Shown here in pieces: positions 1 through 8,165 of a DNA stretch of 64,000 bases. Position numbers and translations under genes: made by a program. The stretch comes from JAGWBF01 sp965116325 (GTDB lineage: Bacteria; Chloroflexota; Dehalococcoidia; Lucifugimonadales; JAGWBF01). Numbering within the stretch: position 1 is the stretch's first letter; each line of letters opens with the position of its first letter. Location of the stretch: the NCBI GenBank assembly GCA_965116325.1, contig OZ220675.1, positions 744,001 to 808,000 of the forward strand. The letters run 5' to 3'. The notes below the pieces were generated by a model. The model was not told the DNA's origin. It searched no databases and saw only the letters and a program-made list of their open reading frames with translations.

Positions 1-91
1 GCCGGAAGCTGGGCTCCATGTACTTTTCCAACACTTCATGGGCAGGGTTTACATGGGTATCCATGTCAATGATCTTGTAGCCGTCTCTCAC
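1..91 (-). CDS. Amidohydrolase family 2 protein, N-terminal fragment cut by the window edge
   Basis: Only the first 30 codons are visible; the rest lies before base 1. The start is taken as GTG at 91, because GGAGGT sits 6 nt upstream on the minus strand. The visible peptide (RDGYKIIDMDTHV, then an EKYMEPSFR stretch) is nearly identical to the start of the next gene (269-1459), so the two are tandem paralogues. The DMDTH segment is the N-terminal metal-binding motif of amidohydrolase-2 (ACMSD-like) TIM-barrel enzymes. The substrate cannot be inferred. Confidence 0.7.
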   Translation of the reverse strand, partial: MRDGYKIIDMDTHVNPAHEVLEKYMEPSFR

Positions 92-215
92 GCATTACCT
101 CCCCGAAACTTGCTGTAGGTGCTGCAGGCCATGCGCTACGGGCAAAACCCAGCGACATGCCTGCCGGTCTTGCCGCCAATTTTATGTTCGTGGGGTTGTA
201 GTGTCAAGGAAAAGA

Positions 216-244
216 GAAAGGGGACGCTATCCGCGTCCCCTTTC
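216..244 (-). terminator. Rho-independent terminator after the amidohydrolase gene
   Basis: A perfect 12-bp inverted repeat (216-227 with 233-244, 5-nt loop) lies 25 nt downstream of the stop of the minus-strand amidohydrolase. It is followed on the minus strand by a T-rich tract (TCTTTTCC). Confidence 0.75.
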
Positions 245-268
245 CAGGAAACACCCTTTGTTGTGCCT

Positions 269-1459
269 TTAGCTCATGCGCAGGAAGCCCGCCGCATTAT
301 CGTACATGTGCTTCTGGAGGGCCTGCTTGCCGTACTTGGGCTGCGACCAGAAGTCCCAGTCGATAACCTCTTTGCAGGTCTCCGGGAACCAAGCCTGCCC
401 GTGGGGGTAATCGGACTGGTGCATCAGGCAGTCTTCGCCCAGGATGTCCACGCAAGCCTTGGTCATGGCAGCGCCCTCGAAAGGCTCGGCGGCGCAGCGG
501 AAGCGACCCATCTGGGCATACTCGATGGGCGTGTACTTCAGGTCAGGGGTTACGCCGCTGACGTAGCTCTTGTTGAAGCCCAGGCGGATGAGCCAGTTAG
601 GCAGCCAGCCGTGTCCCACTTCCGACACTGCGCAGCGCATGTTGGGATAGCGGTCGAAAATGCCGGACAGGATGAGGTAAGCCGACAGCCGGGCAGCGCC
701 CCAGGGATGGGCTGCCGTGCGGGCTACGACGGTGTTGCCCCAGATGTCCCTGTAGCCGGGGAAGTAGGGAGGCTCCATGAAGAAGCTGTGGTGCACCAAG
801 GGCAAATCCAGGTCGTTCATGGTTGCCCAGACAGGCTCCAGGTTGGGATGGTCCACGGGGACACCCTCGGGGAGGTGCACCCAAACCGCGCCAACCCACT
901 TGTCGTTGGCAAACTCCTTGATCTCCGAGATGGTCCACTCGGGGTCGCTTGCGATCACCTGCAGGCAGCTGATCAGCCTGTCAGGCGCTTCGGCCGTGTA
1001 AGCCCGCATATAGTGGTGGTACCCACGATAGAGACCCTCGGCGAGGGTAACGTCGGGGCAGCCGGTCATGGTTGCGGGCCAGGTGCCGGGGAAGATGAAG
1101 TCGATATCCCGACCCTCCAGGTCCATATCTACGATACGGCCCTTCGAGTCTTCGTGCTCCACGTCGGGATGGGCCTGGGTCCGGTGCATTCCAACCACGC
1201 GGCCATCGAGAGCTCCGCGCCCACCGGCAGTGGCCTTTTGATCGTCAGCTTTGAGTGAGGTCCCGGGGAACCGGTCATAGGGAATTGCGCCCACGGTAAT
1301 GCCCGTGCGGGTTACGCCGTCGGCAGTGGTCCGTGCCCTGTGGTAGGGCTTCAACTCATCCATTCGAGGTCGGAAGCTGGGCTCGACGTACTTGGCCAGC
1401 ACCTCCATGGACGGCTGAACGTGGGTATCCATATCTATAACTTTGTATCCGTCTCTCAA
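269..1459 (-). CDS. Amidohydrolase family 2 (ACMSD-like TIM-barrel metal hydrolase)
   Basis: The 396-residue protein carries hallmarks of the amidohydrolase-2 family: DMDTH at residues 9-13 (metal ligands), a central VHHSFF strand with a histidine, and an SDYPHG motif around residue 350 where the conserved metal-site aspartate lies. Members hydrolyse or decarboxylate small aromatic or carboxylic substrates in the cytoplasm; this one cannot be assigned a substrate. The start is put at TTG 1459 because GAGGAGGT lies 6 nt upstream and the context matches the tandem paralogue at 1-91. An ATG at 1525 is in frame but almost at the predicted transcription start. A clear terminator follows at 216-244. 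Confidence 0.85.
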   Translation of the reverse strand: MRDGYKVIDMDTHVQPSMEVLAKYVEPSFRPRMDELKPYHRARTTADGVTRTGITVGAIPYDRFPGTSLKADDQKATAGGRGALDGRVVGMHRTQAHPDVEHEDSKGRIVDMDLEGRDIDFIFPGTWPATMTGCPDVTLAEGLYRGYHHYMRAYTAEAPDRLISCLQVIASDPEWTISEIKEFANDKWVGAVWVHLPEGVPVDHPNLEPVWATMNDLDLPLVHHSFFMEPPYFPGYRDIWGNTVVARTAAHPWGAARLSAYLILSGIFDRYPNMRCAVSEVGHGWLPNWLIRLGFNKSYVSGVTPDLKYTPIEYAQMGRFRCAAEPFEGAAMTKACVDILGEDCLMHQSDYPHGQAWFPETCKEVIDWDFWSQPKYGKQALQKHMYDNAAGFLRMS

Positions 1460-1534
1460 GCAGCACCTCCTCGGTTGTTTTGAACCGATGGACCCTTCGA
1501 AACACGGTCTGGAACCAAGGTCCACTTAGCGCCA

Positions 1535-1564
1535 ATTCTAGGCGGGGCCAGATAGAATTGTCAA
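1535..1564 (-). promoter_or_regulatory. Predicted sigma70-type promoter of the amidohydrolase gene
   Basis: TTGACA (1564-1559), an 18-nt spacer and TAGAAT (1540-1535) on the minus strand. Transcription would begin near 1528, giving a leader of about 70 nt before the TTG start. Confidence 0.6.
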
Positions 1565-1673
1565 TCCTTCGCCAGATTGACCGGCCCTTGAACAACGGAG
1601 ATAATTGACCAGCCTCGGACCAGTGTTCTCCAAGGCGTATTGCCACATTATAACCAGCCCCAAAGGAGACAAG

Positions 1674-2636
1674 ATGTTCGAACGATTCTCCACCTTTGCC
1701 AGTAGAATCAAAGAGGGATTGGGGGCAAAGGTCGCCCATGCAGCGACCCAAACTCCCGCCTCGAGTGCCGGGACCCTGTCCTTCTACTGGGTGGATGTGT
1801 TCGCCCTCAGGCCCAGGGAGGGCAACCAGCTTGCGGTGTTTCTGGACGGAAACGGACTGGACCCCGACACCATGCAGGCCATTGCCCGGGAGATGGCCAT
1901 CTCTGAGACCACCTTCCTGCAGAACCCGGAGCACGGCGGGAACGCCAAGGTGCGCATCTTCACGACGACGCGGGAGCTCCCCTTTGCCGGCCACCCTACC
2001 CTGGGCACCGCCTACGTGGTGGCCGAAACCCAGGGCTTGAACGACAAGGTTGTCCTGGAGATGGGCGTTGGGGATATTCCCGTCGCCCTGGACCGCAGCG
2101 CCGGGGGTCTGAAGCTGGAGATGACTCAGAGAGACCCCGAGTTCGGACCGACAATCACCGACCGGGCCTCTGTAGCTCGGGCCATCGGGCGCGCCGAGGA
2201 GGACCTGGAGCCGGACCTGCCAGTGCAGGTCGTGAACACGGGCTTGCCTTTCGTGATCGTTCCCCTGAAGTCCCTGGAGGTCATCAAGAACACCAGGCTG
2301 CAACCCCAGATCAAGGAAGCGATCCCAGAGGTCGGCGACTTAGGGCTGTACATGTTCTGCCGGGAGACGGTCAACGCCGATGCCACCATCCATGCCCGGC
2401 CCGCCTCTGCTGGGCGGGAAGACCCGGCGACGGGCAGCGCCGCAGGATGTCTCGTTTCCTACATCGTGGAACACGGGGTTGCGCCTCCGGGCAGCGACGT
2501 GGTCATAGAGCAAGGGGTCTGGGTGCTGAGGAACGGCCGCCTCTTCACCAAGGCGGATAAGGTGGATGGAAGGGTGCAGAACGTGCGCGTGGGCGGGCAG
2601 GTGTTCGTGGCACTTAAGGGCGAGCTGACCCTCTAG
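1674..2636 (+). CDS. PhzF family isomerase/epimerase-like protein
   Basis: The 320-residue protein has the PhzF layout: a VDVFAL first strand, GNQLAVF, an AREMAISETTFL helix in which Glu78 matches the catalytic acid of PhzF, then the LPFAGHPTLGTA motif, and a second half ending with RPASAGREDPATGSAAG. PhzF proteins are diaminopimelate-epimerase-fold isomerases; most homologues outside phenazine clusters have unknown substrates, and no phenazine genes are seen here. ATG 1674 is chosen because AAAGGAG lies just upstream. The first 35 residues are an extra tail before the usual family start. The gene ends in a 4-bp overlap with the convergent MetE-like gene. Confidence 0.85.
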   Translation: MFERFSTFASRIKEGLGAKVAHAATQTPASSAGTLSFYWVDVFALRPREGNQLAVFLDGNGLDPDTMQAIAREMAISETTFLQNPEHGGNAKVRIFTTTRELPFAGHPTLGTAYVVAETQGLNDKVVLEMGVGDIPVALDRSAGGLKLEMTQRDPEFGPTITDRASVARAIGRAEEDLEPDLPVQVVNTGLPFVIVPLKSLEVIKNTRLQPQIKEAIPEVGDLGLYMFCRETVNADATIHARPASAGREDPATGSAAGCLVSYIVEHGVAPPGSDVVIEQGVWVLRNGRLFTKADKVDGRVQNVRVGGQVFVALKGELTL

Positions 2637-3724
2637 CCCCAGACCGCTCGCGCCGTCTCAGCCACCAGCTCCAGCTTGCGCTTCTGGTCATCCCAAGTGA
2701 GCAGATTCCCATCTCTCTCAGAAGCGAACCCGCACTGGGGGCTGATGGCCAGGTACTCCACGGGAACATACCTGGCTGCTTCCTGGATGCGCCTGAGCAA
2801 GACATCCCGGTCCTCCAGCTTCCCGGACTTGGTTGTAACCAGGCCCAGCACCACCTGCTTGCCCTTGGGAAGGAAGCGCAGCGGCTCGAACCCGCCTGCC
2901 CTCTCGGAATCGTACTCCAGGAGGAACCGGTCGGGGTCCAGGGTGGAGAACATCACCTCGGCGATGGGGTCGTAGCCGCCCTCGCTGCGCCACCTGCTGC
3001 GGCTGTTGCCCCGGCACATGTGCACTGCCCCGATGACGCCCTTCCCACGGGCGGCCTCAAGGCAGTGGTTGTCGGCAGCTATTGCCCGTTCCATAGCTTT
3101 GTCGGGGTCGATTCCTGCGCCGCGCATCTGCTCCCGCTGCTGGAGGTCGCAATACCGGGTGTAGTGGGGAGCATCCAGCTGCACGTAGGTCACGCCGTCT
3201 TCTACCGTGGCGGCGATCTCAGCTTTCAGCACCCCGGCCAAGGCCCACATAAGGTCATCGCGGGTGGGGTAGAAGAGGTCGGTCACACCGGCCCTGAACG
3301 CAGCTTGGGCGATGAAGGTCGGGCTGGGCATGGTGACCTTGAAGGGCTTAGTTGCATGTTCACGGAGGAAGGCGGTCTCGTGGGCGGTCAGTCGCCTTTG
3401 AGGGGTGAGGTATCCATTGACGACGCGCACCCTGGTGGGGGTGGAGCTTTCGCCGGGACCGTACCACCGCATGGGGGCCGACTCCTCGGGAGGGGCAAAG
3501 CCGTCGACTGCCTCGGCCAGCTCGGACATGAAGGCTTCCCGGCGGTACTCCCCGTCGGTCACCACATCCATCCCCGCCTGCTCCTGCATCTCAAGGGCTT
3601 GGAGGACTGCCTCGTCTTCTACGGCGCGCAGGTCTTCTTGGGAAATGGAACCGTGGTTATAGGCGGTGCGCGCTTCTTGGAGCTCGGGCGGGCGCAGAAG
3701 GCTCCCGACTTGGTCCGAGCGGAT
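2633..3724 (-). CDS. Cobalamin-independent methionine synthase-like protein (MetE C-terminal domain family)
   Basis: This is a single-domain MetE-C/UROD-like barrel of about 360 residues. The zinc ligands are visible: VHMC (His and Cys), a Glu in LLEYDSE, and Cys in SPQCGF. Such stand-alone proteins probably transfer methyl groups between thiols and other donors; the substrate is unknown. The frame clearly encodes the family's usual N-terminus (DQVGSLLRPPELQEAR at about 3712-3667), but no ATG, GTG or TTG lies in frame between that point and the upstream TGA; the first ATG is 3589. I place the start provisionally at ATC 3724; ATA 3733 (AAGGTGG upstream) is an alternative. The gene follows the DJ-1-like gene directly and is probably translationally coupled to it. 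Confidence 0.75.
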   Translation of the reverse strand: MRSDQVGSLLRPPELQEARTAYNHGSISQEDLRAVEDEAVLQALEMQEQAGMDVVTDGEYRREAFMSELAEAVDGFAPPEESAPMRWYGPGESSTPTRVRVVNGYLTPQRRLTAHETAFLREHATKPFKVTMPSPTFIAQAAFRAGVTDLFYPTRDDLMWALAGVLKAEIAATVEDGVTYVQLDAPHYTRYCDLQQREQMRGAGIDPDKAMERAIAADNHCLEAARGKGVIGAVHMCRGNSRSRWRSEGGYDPIAEVMFSTLDPDRFLLEYDSERAGGFEPLRFLPKGKQVVLGLVTTKSGKLEDRDVLLRRIQEAARYVPVEYLAISPQCGFASERDGNLLTWDDQKRKLELVAETARAVWG

Positions 3725-3734
3725 GTCCCCTATA

Positions 3735-4343
3735 TCAGGCCACCTTCAGAGGTTCGCCGAAGCTCTCCACCTTAGCGTGCTCGAAGCCGTTGTACTCCAT
3801 CTGAGCACGGATCTCCTCCATGACCTCTGGGCCGGCTATCTTGTGCACCAGGTACAGGCCCATGTCCAGGGAGGAGCTGACACCGCCTGCGGTGATCACT
3901 TCACCATCTTCGACCACCCGCTGCTTTAGCACTTCAATGACGAAGGGCTCCAAGGCTTTGAAGGCGTTGCGATTGGTGGTGGCCCGCTTCCCTTCAAGGT
4001 ATCCCGCCTCAGCCAGTACCAGGGCTCCGCCACAGACCGACATCTTGTAAGGGGCATCCTTACCGGTCAGTATCCATTCTTTGAACTCTGGGCTGTTCCG
4101 CACTTCCCGGCCTCCGGGACCGCCGGGGACGATGAAGAAGTCGTAGTCGGCCAGGTTGGGCTTCACCTTGGTGGCCTTGATAACAAGGTCCCCGGTCTGG
4201 TCGGTAACCTCGGGGCCGATGGCGCAAATGTCCCACTCGATGTCGTCGCGGAACCCCATGGTCTTCAAACGAGTGATAGGGTCATACACTCCCAGAAAGT
4301 CCAGGGTGGTCATGCCGTCGTAGATAATGAAAGCGATCTTCAT
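3735..4343 (-). CDS. DJ-1/PfpI family protein (isonitrile hydratase / ThiJ-like)
   Basis: The 202-residue protein has the class I glutamine-amidotransferase-like fold of DJ-1/PfpI: the MKIAFIIYDGMTTLDFLGVY start with Asp15 (the position of the catalytic Asp in isonitrile hydratases), VPGGPGG around residue 73, and the nucleophile elbow SVCGGALVLAEAG with Cys104. Members are hydratases, glyoxalases or chaperone-like enzymes of the cytoplasm; the exact reaction is not known. It lies 12 bp after the PEP-mutase-like gene and its stop overlaps the 5' end of the MetE-like gene, so it belongs to the same minus-strand operon. Confidence 0.85.
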   Translation of the reverse strand: MKIAFIIYDGMTTLDFLGVYDPITRLKTMGFRDDIEWDICAIGPEVTDQTGDLVIKATKVKPNLADYDFFIVPGGPGGREVRNSPEFKEWILTGKDAPYKMSVCGGALVLAEAGYLEGKRATTNRNAFKALEPFVIEVLKQRVVEDGEVITAGGVSSSLDMGLYLVHKIAGPEVMEEIRAQMEYNGFEHAKVESFGEPLKVA

Positions 4344-4355
4344 GCCAGCCTCCCC

Positions 4356-5231
4356 TTATCGGTTCACGCCCGAATATGGGTTGTCCTTGTTCTTCGCGGT
4401 GAAATCGGCAATGGCCTGGACGCCCCGCTGCCGGAAGTCCATCAGGAAGTCCCAGCCCGCAGAGTACATGGCGAACAGGTGGGAGTAGGGATGGCGCACC
4501 TCGCAAAGACCTATGTCGGTGGCCTGCTCATAGCTGAGGAAGTAGGCTGGGCATGTGCAGGGAGCATCTATCTCCTTGACCATCTGCCGGATCTGCTCCA
4601 CATCCCTGGGCGGATAACCGATGTATATGACGTCGGCCCCCGCGTCCCGGTAAGCCTTCATGGCATCCACCGCTTCCGGTATGGGTATATTGGAGTCCAG
4701 GGCATAGCAACGGGCCCGCACGACGAAGTCCGGGTCCATAGCATTTCGGACTTCTACTATGGCCTTGATCTTGTCCACCATGTTCTGCTTGGGCAGGATT
4801 CCCAAGTCCACCACATGCTCCCTGACCAAGCCCCCGGAACCGGGCTTCGGACCCTGGTCGGACCCTGTGGGCAGCACCCGGTCATCCAGGTCCATGCCGG
4901 CTATACCCAGCTTGATCAGCTCCTCGGCTGCCTTGGCTGCGTGGATGGCCCCCAGGGGTGCGAGGTGGTCGCAGTCCACCAGCACCGGCAGATCCACGGC
5001 TTCGTTGAAGAACTTGGCCACCCAGAGGCGGTCCGCCAGCTCCAGGTATGAGCCGGGAACGCCCAGCATGTAGGAGAGGGTGGCATCACCACCGATGAAG
5101 ATGTACTCGAAGCCAGCCCGCTCAAGCTGCTTGGCAGCCGCTACGGACGTTGCCGACATATGGACGGCCGGATTTCCCTTCCGCATGAAGATTTCCCGGG
5201 CCCTGGTGCTCTTTTTCTTGGCTGTTGTCAC
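4356..5231 (-). CDS. Isocitrate lyase / PEP mutase superfamily protein
   Basis: The 291-residue protein shows the (beta/alpha)8 barrel features of this superfamily: EYIFIGGDATLSYMLGVPGS near the N-terminus, LPVLVDCDHLAP where the Mg-binding Asp loop lies, AGMDLDDRVLP where the family usually has an E/D-D metal motif, and ARCYAL in the place of the family ARTDA. The KKCGH catalytic-loop motif of true isocitrate and methylisocitrate lyases is absent; the loop reads GSDQGPKPGSGG instead. It is probably a carboxy-bond lyase, mutase or hydrolase acting on another 2-oxo or 2-hydroxy acid. Its neighbours are GlcG-like and DJ-1-like genes. Confidence 0.8.
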   Translation of the reverse strand: MTTAKKKSTRAREIFMRKGNPAVHMSATSVAAAKQLERAGFEYIFIGGDATLSYMLGVPGSYLELADRLWVAKFFNEAVDLPVLVDCDHLAPLGAIHAAKAAEELIKLGIAGMDLDDRVLPTGSDQGPKPGSGGLVREHVVDLGILPKQNMVDKIKAIVEVRNAMDPDFVVRARCYALDSNIPIPEAVDAMKAYRDAGADVIYIGYPPRDVEQIRQMVKEIDAPCTCPAYFLSYEQATDIGLCEVRHPYSHLFAMYSAGWDFLMDFRQRGVQAIADFTAKNKDNPYSGVNR

Positions 5232-5262
5232 TGATCCACTCCCGTCGCAATAGGTTTGTCTT

Positions 5263-5697
5263 CTAGGTGTTCACCGCTTCAGCCCCGGCCTCGGAGCAGA
5301 GCTCGTCCTGGTCGCCGATGCCTCCACCGCAGCCGACGCCTCCTATGATCGCGCCGTCGATGGTAAGGGGATGGCCTCCCCCGCCCGGCTGCATCTTGAG
5401 CTTTTCGGCCAAGCCGGACCAGAAGGCGACGTTGTTGCGCACACCTTCCATCATCTCGTGGGTCGGCCTCCTGAAGCCTGCGGCCATGATGGCTTTCCCC
5501 CGGGCTGTATCGAAGGTGATGAAGCTGGCAGTGTCGCCCCTCACAAAATAGACCATGTTGCCGCTCTCATCCACCACGGCAACGCTCATCGTTATTCCCA
5601 GCTCGGCTGCCTTGTCCTGGGCGGCCTTGACCACCCTTTCGGCAAGTTCCTGGCTCATGGGACGATGGGGTACCCTGGCACGCCTGTCTTGGACCAT
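5263..5697 (-). CDS. GlcG/HbpS family protein
   Basis: The 144-residue protein carries the full GlcG/HbpS domain: LAERVVKAAQDKAAELGI, SVAVVDESGN, the FDTARGKA helix and the glycine-rich GGVGCGGGIGDQDELC end. Family members bind haem, cobalamin or small ligands, or assist catabolic enzymes; GlcG is named after the glycolate operon. The start ATG 5697 has GAGGAGGAGAG just upstream. It is the first gene of the minus-strand set GlcG-like, PEP-mutase-like, DJ-1-like, MetE-C-like. Confidence 0.8.
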   Translation of the reverse strand: MVQDRRARVPHRPMSQELAERVVKAAQDKAAELGITMSVAVVDESGNMVYFVRGDTASFITFDTARGKAIMAAGFRRPTHEMMEGVRNNVAFWSGLAEKLKMQPGGGGHPLTIDGAIIGGVGCGGGIGDQDELCSEAGAEAVNT

Positions 5698-5767
5698 CGC
5701 TCTCCTCCTCGAATGGGAAGATTATGCGTGTCCCGTCGTTGAAGATGGGCTTCCGACGCAGGTGCCC

Positions 5768-5797
5768 ATTGTATCGACCGCCCGTTGAGAGCGTCAA
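5768..5797 (-). promoter_or_regulatory. Predicted promoter of the GlcG-like to MetE-like operon
   Basis: TTGACG (5797-5792), an 18-nt spacer and TACAAT (5773-5768) on the minus strand, about 70 nt before the GlcG-like start codon. Confidence 0.6.
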
Positions 5798-5816
5798 GGA
5801 TTGGCGGGGCCGGGGC

Positions 5817-7556
5817 TTACCAGCCGACGGCGTAGTTGGCGCGGCGGGGGTCGGCGCCTCCGATGAGGATACCCCGCTCCCTATCCACAACTATGGCGGA
5901 GATGGCCCCGTTGTCGATGGTCCAGTCATCGGTCCAGTTGACCTTGTGGCCCATCTCCTCCAGGCCATGGGCTGCCTCTTTATCGACCCTGCCTTCCAAC
6001 ACCACCTCCCCGGGCTTGTAGATGTGGGGGTGGTAGGTCAGGGGGAAGCTGTCGGAACGCACCCTGGGCTCTTCAGTGGCCTGCTGAGGATCGAGGCCGA
6101 ACTCGGCCAGGTTCAGGAGCATCTGGACCATGGCTTGGAGCTGCATATCTTCGCCGGGAGTGCCGAAGGGCATGTACAGCTGGCCGTCCTTGAAGATCAT
6201 GGGGGCCTGCGGTGTCAGCCTTGGGCGACGGCCGGCTCCCAGCCGGGCCGGGTGCTCGGGGTCCACCCAGCTCTGGCCTCCCCGGGCGCTGAGGGCTATG
6301 CCCGTTCCCTTAACAACGGGGTTCATGTGAGGCCCGTCGCTGGTGGCGGCGGAAAAGGCGTTGCCCCAGCGGTCCACCACAGCGCAGTAGCTGGTGTCAA
6401 TCTCCCGCCTGCCGTAGTTGGGAGCGGCAGACACCAGGGGGGCCTTCGTTCTGCTGCCTCCCTGGTGGGGCCAAGGGTCCCCTGCCGGAGGCATCTCCGG
6501 CCACGCTCGCTTCAGGTCCAGGGCGGCCCTGCGGTCATCGGCATAGGACTTGGACAGCAGACCGGCCATGGGAACATCCTCGAAGTCCGGATCGCCGTAG
6601 TATTCATGGCGGTCGGCGAAGGAGAGTTTCATCGCCTCCAGGATGGTGTGAATGTACTGGGGTGAGTTCAGGCCCATGGACTGCAGGTCGTAGCCCTCCA
6701 GGATGTGCATCATCTCTACGAAGGCAGGTCCCTGGCACCAGGGCCCGCAGGAGTAGAGGGTGTAGTTCTTATAGCTGCCCACCTGGGGTTCATCCACGCC
6801 CACGTGGAACGCGGCCATATCTTCCATGGTCAGCTTTCCGCCCATCTCCTGGCAGAAGCGGGTCATGGTCTCCGCCAGTTCTCCCTTGTAGAACAAATCC
6901 CTGGCGGCTTGGATGGCGCCCTCGCGGCCCTTGTGGGCCTTGGCTTTTTCTTCTTCGACCATCTTGCGGAAGGTTGACGCCAGGTCCTTCAGCTGGAGTA
7001 TCTCTCCCGGTTCGGGAGGTCTGCCCTGAGGCAAATACACTTCCACGGTGCTGGGGAATTGTTCCATGAAGGCCCGCTGACGGTTAATCATTCTTGCCAT
7101 GCGGACCGAGCAGGGGAATCCCCTGTCGGCAAGTTCGATGGCCGGCGCGGACACCTGCTCGAAAGTCATCGTGCCGAACTGCTGCAATGCGGTCAGCCAG
7201 GCATCGCAGGAGCTTGGGGTGACCGTCCTGACGATGCCCGGAGGAATCGCCCCTTTGTGCTCTCTGTTGAATTCGTCCAGGTCTGTAGAGGCGGGCCACC
7301 GGCCAATGCCGCTGATAGTTCTCACCTGCCCTGTGTCGGCCCTGTACACCATGATGGGAGCAACGCCGCCGAAGGAGGTCTGCTCGCTGACCACTACGTT
7401 CAACGCGATGCCTGCAGCCACCCCTGCATCGATGGCATTCCCACCTTCTTCCAGGATGCGGTAGCCGGCCATGGACGCCAGGTAGTGGCCCGTAGATACC
7501 ATGTGAACAGTGCCCATGAAGGGGGCGCGGTACGAGGGGATTCCATTTGGCGGCAT
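5817..7556 (-). CDS. ggt: Gamma-glutamyltranspeptidase family N-terminal-nucleophile hydrolase
   Basis: The 579-residue precursor follows the GGT layout: MVSTGHYLASMAGYRILEEGGNAIDAGVA at the N-terminus, then the autocleavage site before the small subunit, REIDTSYCAVVDRWGNAFSA, in which the Thr of DTS is the expected nucleophile, and PFGTPGEDMQLQAMVQ toward the end. It would be self-processed into two chains and act on gamma-glutamyl or related amide bonds. There is no obvious signal peptide, so it may be cytoplasmic, as in many GGT-like acylases. The start ATG 7556 has AGGAGGT 5 nt upstream. Confidence 0.9.
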   Translation of the reverse strand: MPPNGIPSYRAPFMGTVHMVSTGHYLASMAGYRILEEGGNAIDAGVAAGIALNVVVSEQTSFGGVAPIMVYRADTGQVRTISGIGRWPASTDLDEFNREHKGAIPPGIVRTVTPSSCDAWLTALQQFGTMTFEQVSAPAIELADRGFPCSVRMARMINRQRAFMEQFPSTVEVYLPQGRPPEPGEILQLKDLASTFRKMVEEEKAKAHKGREGAIQAARDLFYKGELAETMTRFCQEMGGKLTMEDMAAFHVGVDEPQVGSYKNYTLYSCGPWCQGPAFVEMMHILEGYDLQSMGLNSPQYIHTILEAMKLSFADRHEYYGDPDFEDVPMAGLLSKSYADDRRAALDLKRAWPEMPPAGDPWPHQGGSRTKAPLVSAAPNYGRREIDTSYCAVVDRWGNAFSAATSDGPHMNPVVKGTGIALSARGGQSWVDPEHPARLGAGRRPRLTPQAPMIFKDGQLYMPFGTPGEDMQLQAMVQMLLNLAEFGLDPQQATEEPRVRSDSFPLTYHPHIYKPGEVVLEGRVDKEAAHGLEEMGHKVNWTDDWTIDNGAISAIVVDRERGILIGGADPRRANYAVGW

Positions 7557-7593
7557 CGGATACCTCCTGGCTGACCTGAAAGTTCGAAGCTGG

Positions 7594-7622
7594 ATTTTAC
7601 ATTCAGCAGAGGGCTGTTTCAA
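7594..7622 (-). promoter_or_regulatory. Predicted ggt promoter with its -35 box inside the tandem repeat
   Basis: TTGAAA (7622-7617), a 17-nt spacer and TAAAAT (7599-7594) on the minus strand. The -35 box and most of the spacer belong to the first 47-bp repeat copy, while the -10 box is in unique sequence. Confidence 0.55.
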
Positions 7623-7968
7623 GTGTAACGACGGCTGTGACCTATGAGGGCAGCAGAGGGCTGTTTCAAGTGTAACGACGGCTGTGACCTATGAGGGCAG
7701 CAGAGGGCTGTTTCAAGTGTAACGACGGCTGTGACCTATGAGGGCAGCAGAGGGCTGTTTCAAGTGTAACGACGGCTGTGACCTATGAGGGCAGCAGAGG
7801 GCTGTTTCAAGTGTAACGACGGCTGCGACCTATGAGGGCAGCAGAGGGCTGTTTCAAGTGTAACGACGGCTGCGACCTATGAGGGCAGCAGAGGGCTGTT
7901 TCAAGTGTAACGACGGCTGCGACCTATGAGGGCAGCAGAGGGCTGTTTCAAGTGTAACGACGGCTGCG
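7605..7968. repeat. Tandem array of a 47-bp repeat, 7.7 copies
   Basis: Copies start at 7605, 7652, 7699, 7746, 7793, 7840, 7887 and 7934 (the last is partial). They are identical except for one position: GGCTGTGACC in copies 1-4 and GGCTGCGACC in copies 5-8. The period is not a multiple of 3, there are no spacers, and no credible gene crosses it, so it is neither coding nor CRISPR. It fills much of the divergent ggt/RidA-family intergenic region (7557-8165). The remaining 7969-8165 holds no recognised gene. Confidence 0.95.
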
Positions 7969-8165
7969 GACCGTGTCGGCTGGGGGCGCTCCTTCAAGGG
8001 TGAGGACAGGTACGTTCCCTTCCGGGGGTGGGGATTGCCATGCCCTTCCCCTTGAATTACAATACTGCCGTTGTTCGTCGGCCCGGCCAAGGAGCCATAC
8101 GCCGCCGAGCCAATGTCTCAGATTTCGAGTTTCACTGGATACTCTATTCTCATGGAGGTGTAACG

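Noticed and set aside
119..1258. 379-residue plus-strand open frame over the amidohydrolase gene
   Set aside because: No family features, while the minus strand has motifs, a ribosome site, a promoter and a terminator.
7605..7968. CRISPR array
   Set aside because: Units are contiguous with no spacers and no cas genes are nearby.
7854..8090. 78-residue minus-strand frame running through the tandem repeat
   Set aside because: The 47-bp period breaks any repeated reading frame, and no ribosome site is present.
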